Positions 5,582 through 9,250 of a stretch of 9,250 nt of DNA are shown here, in pieces. Source of the stretch: Chloroflexota bacterium (GTDB taxonomy: Bacteria > Chloroflexota > Dehalococcoidia > JACQTR01); contig JACQTR010000014.1 in NCBI GenBank assembly GCA_016210705.1, positions 1 to 9,250 on the forward strand. Reading direction: 5' to 3'. The notes beneath the pieces are model-generated. The model was given only the letters and a program-made list of their open reading frames with translations. It was not told the origin of the DNA and searched no databases. Made by a program: the position numbers and the translations under genes. The stretch's first letter is position 1; each line of letters opens with the position of its first letter.

Positions 5582-5670
5582 ACTCTAGCTATTAGCGATT
5601 TGTAATGGTGCCCTAGGTGGACTGACTCATGGTCCTGAGACACAGCCTAGGGTTGTCCCTTAGCTAGAGT
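5582..5670. promoter_or_regulatory. Nested inverted repeats in the gcvT upstream region, candidate structured leader or operator
   Basis: Three nested inverted repeats are present. The outer arms ACTCTAGCTA (5582-5591) and TAGCTAGAGT (5661-5670) are a perfect 10-bp match. The middle arms CCCTAGG (5611-5617) and CCTAGGG (5646-5652) pair over 7 bp, with wobble pairs possible at both ends. The inner arms GGAC (5619-5622) and GTCC (5632-5635) pair over 4 bp. A competing hairpin AGGG(ttgt)CCCT (5649-5660) would break the middle stem, so two exclusive folds are possible. It ends 41 nt before the gcvT ATG at 5712. It does not match the glycine riboswitch core or T-box sequences as I know them. No terminator T-run follows. 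It could act as RNA or as a DNA operator. Confidence 0.5.
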
Positions 5671-5711
5671 TTATGCTAATGTAGGGCAAAAATATGGGCA
5701 GGGGTATCGAA

Positions 5712-6815
5712 ATGGAGAAAACCCTTAAGCGTACGCCCCTTTATTCCAGCCATCTTGCCCTCGGGGCTCGCCTGACCGCCTTTGCTGGATGGGAAATGCC
5801 TGTCACTTATACAAGCATTATTGAGGAACACCAAGCCGTTCGCTCCCGCGCCGGGCTTTTCGACGTCTCTCATTTGGCTCGTTTCCAGATCAGAGGAAAG
5901 GGCGCCGAATCCTTTCTACAGAGGTTGATAACTACAGATGTGCGAAGGCTAGTCCAAGGCCGATGCTGCTATACTTTGCTCTGTAAAGAAGATGGCGGTA
6001 TTGTGGACGATATGATGCTTTTTCGTTTAGGAGAGGACGCGTTCTGGCTGGTTAGTAACGCGGCCAATCGAGCCAAGGTTTGGGAATGGCTTAACCGGTG
6101 GAAAAGTACAGTGGACCAGCTCTCCTTGCAAGACATTTCCGAGGAAACGATCATGATGGCTTATCAAGGGCCCTCTACTGCTCGCCATTTGGATAGTCTC
6201 TGCGGAGAGACCTGCTCTCTACTTCCTCGTTTTGGGTGCACTCAGACTAAGCTAGAGAGGTATGAAGTGCTGGTGGCCCGAACCGGTTATACTGGCGAGG
6301 ATGGTTTCGAATTCGTTGCGTCTAGTACCGATGCTTTGCCTCTATGGAATCTCCTATTACAAATGGGGGCCAAGCCCTGTGGCCTGGGAGCTCGCGATAG
6401 CTTGAGGTTAGAAGCGGGTCTTCTCCTCTACGGTAACGATATTGACGAAGGAATTAACCCATACCAGGCCAGATTAGGGCGGCTAGTCCATCTGGAAAAG
6501 GGTGATTTTGTTGGCCACCAAGCCTTAAAGACTATCAAGGAGGCGGGAATAAAACAATGTTTGGTGGGGTTCGAGATGATCGGTCGAGGGATAGCCCGCT
6601 CCGGCCACCCTATCCTAGCGTCAGACCAAGAGATCGGGCGGGTCACCAGTGGCGGCTATGCTCCTTCCTTAAGACGTAGTATTGGCTTGGGGTATGTACC
6701 TACCTTATACACCGCCTCGGGCACCCGTTTTCTGGTGGGGGTACGAGGTCGTCCTGTGGAGGCCCAAGTAACAATCCTACCCTTTTACCGCCCCCAAGCT
6801 GGGGGCCAGGGTTAA
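5712..6815 (+). CDS. gcvT: Glycine cleavage system T protein (aminomethyltransferase)
   Basis: A 367-residue cytoplasmic aminomethyltransferase. It takes the aminomethyl group carried on lipoyl-H protein, releases ammonia, and transfers the one-carbon unit to tetrahydrofolate as 5,10-methylene-THF. Family motifs in order: LKRTPLYSSHLALGARLTAF and FAGWEMPVTY at the N-terminus, GLFDVSHLARF (about 48-58), DGGIVDDMMLF (about 93-103), RTGYTGEDGFEF, LGARDSLRLEAGLLLYGNDI, LEKGDFVG and SGGYAPSLRRSIGLGYV. All the usual folate- and substrate-site regions are present. The signature reads DVSHLAR where DVSHMGE is common. ATG 5712 has AGGGG 7 nt upstream and gives the usual N-terminus. An in-frame ATG at 5694, also with a possible AGGG, would add six residues. 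It is first in a gcvT-gcvH-gcvPA-gcvPB operon, with gcvH 2 nt downstream. Confidence 0.96.
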   Translation: MEKTLKRTPLYSSHLALGARLTAFAGWEMPVTYTSIIEEHQAVRSRAGLFDVSHLARFQIRGKGAESFLQRLITTDVRRLVQGRCCYTLLCKEDGGIVDDMMLFRLGEDAFWLVSNAANRAKVWEWLNRWKSTVDQLSLQDISEETIMMAYQGPSTARHLDSLCGETCSLLPRFGCTQTKLERYEVLVARTGYTGEDGFEFVASSTDALPLWNLLLQMGAKPCGLGARDSLRLEAGLLLYGNDIDEGINPYQARLGRLVHLEKGDFVGHQALKTIKEAGIKQCLVGFEMIGRGIARSGHPILASDQEIGRVTSGGYAPSLRRSIGLGYVPTLYTASGTRFLVGVRGRPVEAQVTILPFYRPQAGGQG

Positions 6816-6817
6816 CT

Positions 6818-7210
6818 ATGAATCCTCAGAACTTCCGTTATTCCAAAGAGCACGAATGGGTGGGCCCAGTCAGCAATGGGGTGGCTCTTATCGGTATCAC
6901 CGAATATGCCGAGAAGGAACTGGGGGATATAGTATTCTTGGATTTGCCACCGGTAGGTAGTCAAATCCAGCAATATAAAAAGCTCGGAGAGGTGGAATCG
7001 GTGAAGGCGGTATCTGATATATGTTCGCCAGTGAGCGGGGTGGTATTGGAGATAAATCCTTCGGTGATGGAACACCCCGAACTGGTAAACACCGAGCCAT
7101 ACGTCGGTGGATGGCTTTTGAAGGTGACCTTAGCTGATCTAAAGGAGCTAGATAATCTTATGACCGCTGAGGAGTATGAGGCCTGGCTTACCCAGGTCAG
7201 CACCAAATAG
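6818..7210 (+). CDS. gcvH: Glycine cleavage system H protein (lipoyl carrier)
   Basis: A 130-residue lipoyl carrier that shuttles the aminomethyl intermediate from P protein to T protein and is reoxidised by the L protein. It starts FRYSKEHEWV, contains VALIGITEYAEKELGDIVFLDLP, and holds the lipoyl-attachment lysine Lys63 in GEVESVKAVSD. SPVSGVVLEIN and GGWLLKV complete the lipoyl fold. The length is normal (about 125-130). ATG 6818 lies 2 nt after the gcvT stop, which implies coupled translation; GGGCCAGGG just upstream may serve as the ribosome site. No lipoate ligase or LipA/LipB is in the window, so modification must depend on genes elsewhere. Confidence 0.97.
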   Translation: MNPQNFRYSKEHEWVGPVSNGVALIGITEYAEKELGDIVFLDLPPVGSQIQQYKKLGEVESVKAVSDICSPVSGVVLEINPSVMEHPELVNTEPYVGGWLLKVTLADLKELDNLMTAEEYEAWLTQVSTK

Positions 7211-7220
7211 TAATTATGAA

Positions 7221-8534
7221 ATGACTTCTCCCTACATCGGCAATACCAAAGCTCAAAAACAGGCTATGCTAGGGACCATGGGACTGACCTCCGTGGCCGA
7301 ACTCCTCCGGGATATACCAGAAAAGCTTCGCAATCCGCTTTTGGCTCTACCCCCACCTTTGTCTGAGGCAGAACTAAAGCGAGAGTTGGGAGCCATGGCC
7401 CGGTCAAATTTCTCTCTGGAGGATACCATCTGTTTCCTGGGAGCGGGCTCTTATCATCATTTCATCCCCGGCGTGGTTCAACACATCATTAGCCGCGGCG
7501 AGTTCGCCACCGCCTATACCCCATACCAGGGCGAGGCAAGCCAAGGAACCCTGCAAACTATCTACGAGTTTCAATCTTTGTTATGTCAACTTACTGGGAT
7601 GGATGTAGCCAACGCCGGAATGTACGATGGAGCCTCGGCTTTAGCTGAGGCCGCCCTTATGGCCTGCAGGGTAACGAGTCGGCACCGAGTAGGAGTTCTA
7701 GAAACGGTCTCTCCCCGATACCAAGAGGTTATCCGGACATATGTAGAACCCCAGGGAATCGATACTGTTATTATTCCACCGAAGTCTCCCCTGGCAGATG
7801 CCTCCACCGCTTGCCTAGTGGCTCAGCAGCCCAACTTTTTCGGCTATATGGAGAATCTCGAGGCTTGTGCCACGGTCGCCCAAGAAAAGGGTGCCTTACT
7901 GGTGGTTTCGGTTGATCCCATATCCTTGGGCCTTTTCCGTCCTCCCAGCGATTATGGAGCCGACATCATGGTGGGGGAAGGCCAGGCCCTAGGTACTCCT
8001 CCCAGCTTCGGCGGGCCTTACCTGGGCCTTTTTGCTTGTAAAGAGGCCTACTTACGGCAAATGCCGGGCCGCTTGGTGGGACTAACGGTGGATGCCGCCG
8101 GTCAGGAGGGATTTGTTCTCACCCTTCAGACCCGTGAGCAACACATCCGCCGTGAGAGATCCACCTCCAACATCTGCACCAATGAGGCCCTGGTAGCCCT
8201 GGCGGCCACAGTGTACTTAGCGGCCTTGGGAAATAAGGGTTTACGCCGAGTGGCAGAACTCTGCTATCATAAAGCCCATTACGCCGCCTCTCGCATCGCC
8301 CAAATTCCGGGCTATACCTTGCCCTTTAAAGACGTATTCTTTAAAGAGTTTGTGATTCGCTGTCCACTGCCTCCCCAGGAGATCAACCAGAGACTTTTGG
8401 ATATACACATTATCGGTGGCTTGGATATAAGCCAAATGGTTGACCAGGGAATGCTCCTCTGTGTTACCGAGATGAACACCAAAGACGAGATTGATGCCCT
8501 AGTGGCGGAGCTGGAGAGGCTAGGCTCCCTATGA
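7221..8534 (+). CDS. gcvPA: Glycine dehydrogenase (decarboxylating) subunit 1, GcvPA
   Basis: A 437-residue subunit 1 of the two-chain P protein, which with GcvPB decarboxylates glycine using pyridoxal phosphate and loads the aminomethyl group on GcvH. Recognised blocks: SPYIGNTKAQKQAMLGTMGL, ICFLGAGSYHHFIPGVVQHI, FATAYTPYQGEASQGTLQTI, LTGMDVANAGMYDGASALAE, LGTPPSFGGPYLGLFACK and LQTREQHIRRERSTSNICTN. These correspond to the N-terminal half of single-chain P proteins. The length is normal for the split form. I start at ATG 7221, 10 nt after gcvH, because it gives the usual N-terminus. No clear ribosome site precedes it, so translation may be coupled to gcvH. An in-frame ATG at 7176, inside gcvH, would add 15 unlike-family residues. 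Its TGA overlaps the gcvPB ATG (ATGA). Confidence 0.95.
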   Translation: MTSPYIGNTKAQKQAMLGTMGLTSVAELLRDIPEKLRNPLLALPPPLSEAELKRELGAMARSNFSLEDTICFLGAGSYHHFIPGVVQHIISRGEFATAYTPYQGEASQGTLQTIYEFQSLLCQLTGMDVANAGMYDGASALAEAALMACRVTSRHRVGVLETVSPRYQEVIRTYVEPQGIDTVIIPPKSPLADASTACLVAQQPNFFGYMENLEACATVAQEKGALLVVSVDPISLGLFRPPSDYGADIMVGEGQALGTPPSFGGPYLGLFACKEAYLRQMPGRLVGLTVDAAGQEGFVLTLQTREQHIRRERSTSNICTNEALVALAATVYLAALGNKGLRRVAELCYHKAHYAASRIAQIPGYTLPFKDVFFKEFVIRCPLPPQEINQRLLDIHIIGGLDISQMVDQGMLLCVTEMNTKDEIDALVAELERLGSL

Positions 8535-9250
8535 AGGATGAGCGACGCCGGCTGCTTATGGACGCCAGCGTACCAGGCAGGGTGAGCTGTACCCTACCTG
8601 ACCTCGATGTGCCTAAAGCCGAGATGCCCCCTTCAGAGTGGCTGCGCCAAGACCTGGAACTGCCCGAGGTCAGTGAGCCCCAACTGGTACGCTATTTCAC
8701 CCATTTAAGCCAACTGAACTTCGCTATAGACACAAACTTTTACCCCTTGGGTAGCTGTAGCATGAAATATAACCCCAAGTGGCACGAGGATATGGCTCAT
8801 CTCCCTGGCTTCGCCCAGATTCACCCTCTCCAGCCGGAGGCGGTGGTTCAAGGGGCGCTGCAACTCATGTATGAGCTTCAGAAGCTACTGGCAGAGATAA
8901 CAGGCTTGGCCGCTACCAGCCTGGCTCCTGCTGCCGGCGCCCATGGCGAACTAACAGGCATGTTGCTCATCCGGGCTTATCACAAGCAAAGGGACGAGGT
9001 AACTCGATGCAAGGTTCTTATACCTGATTCTGCCCACGGCACCAACCCGGCCTCGGCCACTATGGCTGGCTTCCAAGTGGTCACTGTGACCTCCGATCGT
9101 CAAGGGAACATGGACCTGGCATCTCTTCGGGCGGCCCTCTCCCCTGAGGTGGCAGCACTAATGCAGACACTCCCCAACACCCTGGGCCTCTACGACCCCC
9201 AAAAATTGGAGGTAAGCCAAGCTGTGCACGACCAAGGAGCTCTCATATAT
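8531..9250 (+). CDS. gcvPB: Glycine dehydrogenase (decarboxylating) subunit 2, GcvPB, cut by the window end
   Basis: The first 240 codons of subunit 2 of the P protein, open to the right edge; the family is about 480-500 residues. The start ATG overlaps the gcvPA stop. Visible blocks are LVRYFTHLSQLNFAIDTNFY, PLGSCSMKYNPKW, FAQIHPLQPEAVVQGALQLM, LAPAAGAHGELTGMLLIRAY and IPDSAHGTNPASATMAGFQV, all characteristic of the PLP-binding half of P protein. The lysine that binds pyridoxal phosphate lies beyond the window and cannot be checked. ALMQTLPNTLGLYDP stands where ALMLTNPNTLGLFE is usual, a small change. Codons are consistent with gcvPA and no frameshift is seen. Confidence 0.95.
   Translation, partial: MKDERRRLLMDASVPGRVSCTLPDLDVPKAEMPPSEWLRQDLELPEVSEPQLVRYFTHLSQLNFAIDTNFYPLGSCSMKYNPKWHEDMAHLPGFAQIHPLQPEAVVQGALQLMYELQKLLAEITGLAATSLAPAAGAHGELTGMLLIRAYHKQRDEVTRCKVLIPDSAHGTNPASATMAGFQVVTVTSDRQGNMDLASLRAALSPEVAALMQTLPNTLGLYDPQKLEVSQAVHDQGALIY

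Noticed and set aside
5582..5670. Miniature inverted-repeat transposable element in the gcvT upstream region
   Set aside because: The 10-bp outer repeats are not flanked by a visible target-site duplication and no second copy occurs in the window; a genome-wide copy search would be needed to revive this.
5526..5711. Glycine riboswitch or glycine T-box upstream of gcvT
   Set aside because: I could not find the conserved glycine aptamer core, a tandem aptamer, or the T-box AGGGUGGNACCGCG sequence; AGGTGGAC at 5615-5622 is only a partial resemblance. Infernal against Rfam would decide.
5694..5711. gcvT start at ATG 5694
   Set aside because: It has a possible AGGG upstream but adds MGRGIE, which does not fit the usual T-protein N-terminus, while ATG 5712 has AGGGG at good spacing. 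Not fully excluded.
7176..7220. gcvPA start at ATG 7176 inside gcvH
   Set aside because: The GAGGAG before it is only 1 nt away, and the 15 added residues do not resemble the family N-terminus.

Overview
The window reads as a bacterial chromosome fragment, most likely from the phylum Chloroflexota (possibly Dehalococcoidia-like). This is inferred from moderate GC, a MurT/GatD-type amidotransferase pair, a DUF2905 gene directly before queA, a two-subunit P-protein (gcvPA/gcvPB) in a gcvT-gcvH-gcvPA-gcvPB operon, and a secreted protein with a Pro/Thr-rich linker of a kind I associate with Chloroflexota. No 16S or other decisive marker is present, so the phylum is only a moderate-confidence guess.

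Layout. (1) Positions 1-83 encode, on the minus strand, an internal piece of ribosomal protein L14 of proteobacterial type. It is fused through about 21 bp of shared sequence to the C-terminal part of murT. This looks like an assembly chimera at a contig end. (2) Positions 63-3175 are a tightly packed plus-strand operon: murT (partial), gatD, a DUF2905 membrane protein, queA, and an unrecognised membrane-anchored protein. Start and stop codons overlap or nearly touch throughout. (3) At 3186-3698 (minus) lies an exported protein with a Pro/Thr-rich linker and a small unnamed domain. (4) Divergent from it, 3886-4764 (plus) holds two in-frame half-size EamA (DMT) transporter ORFs separated by a TAG codon. 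(5) At 4899-5513 (minus) is a flavin reductase-like FMN-binding protein. (6) From 5712 to the right edge (plus) runs the glycine cleavage operon gcvT, gcvH, gcvPA, gcvPB; gcvPB is cut by the window end.

How the genes fit together. MurT and GatD form a complex that amidates the glutamate carboxyl of lipid II or a similar cell-wall precursor. QueA makes the queuosine precursor in tRNA; its position downstream is probably shared transcription rather than shared chemistry. GcvT, GcvH and GcvPA/GcvPB are the T, H and P components of the glycine cleavage system, which converts glycine to CO2, ammonia and 5,10-methylene-tetrahydrofolate. The L protein (lipoamide dehydrogenase) and lipoate-attachment enzymes are not in the window.

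Intergenic DNA. No stretch over 300 bases lacks a gene. The 198 bp between the flavin reductase and gcvT carries a nested set of inverted repeats, which is the best candidate for undescribed regulation here. The 187 bp between the exported protein and the EamA genes carries a 9-bp-stem hairpin, a 13-nt palindrome and a good sigma-70-like promoter. The 134 bp between the EamA genes and the flavin reductase holds only weak palindromes. I see no tRNA, rRNA, CRISPR array, insertion sequence or convincing intrinsic terminator. I found no clear defence or mobile system; the unusual items are the chimeric left end, the split transporter, the gcv leader and the unrecognised protein at 2396-3175.
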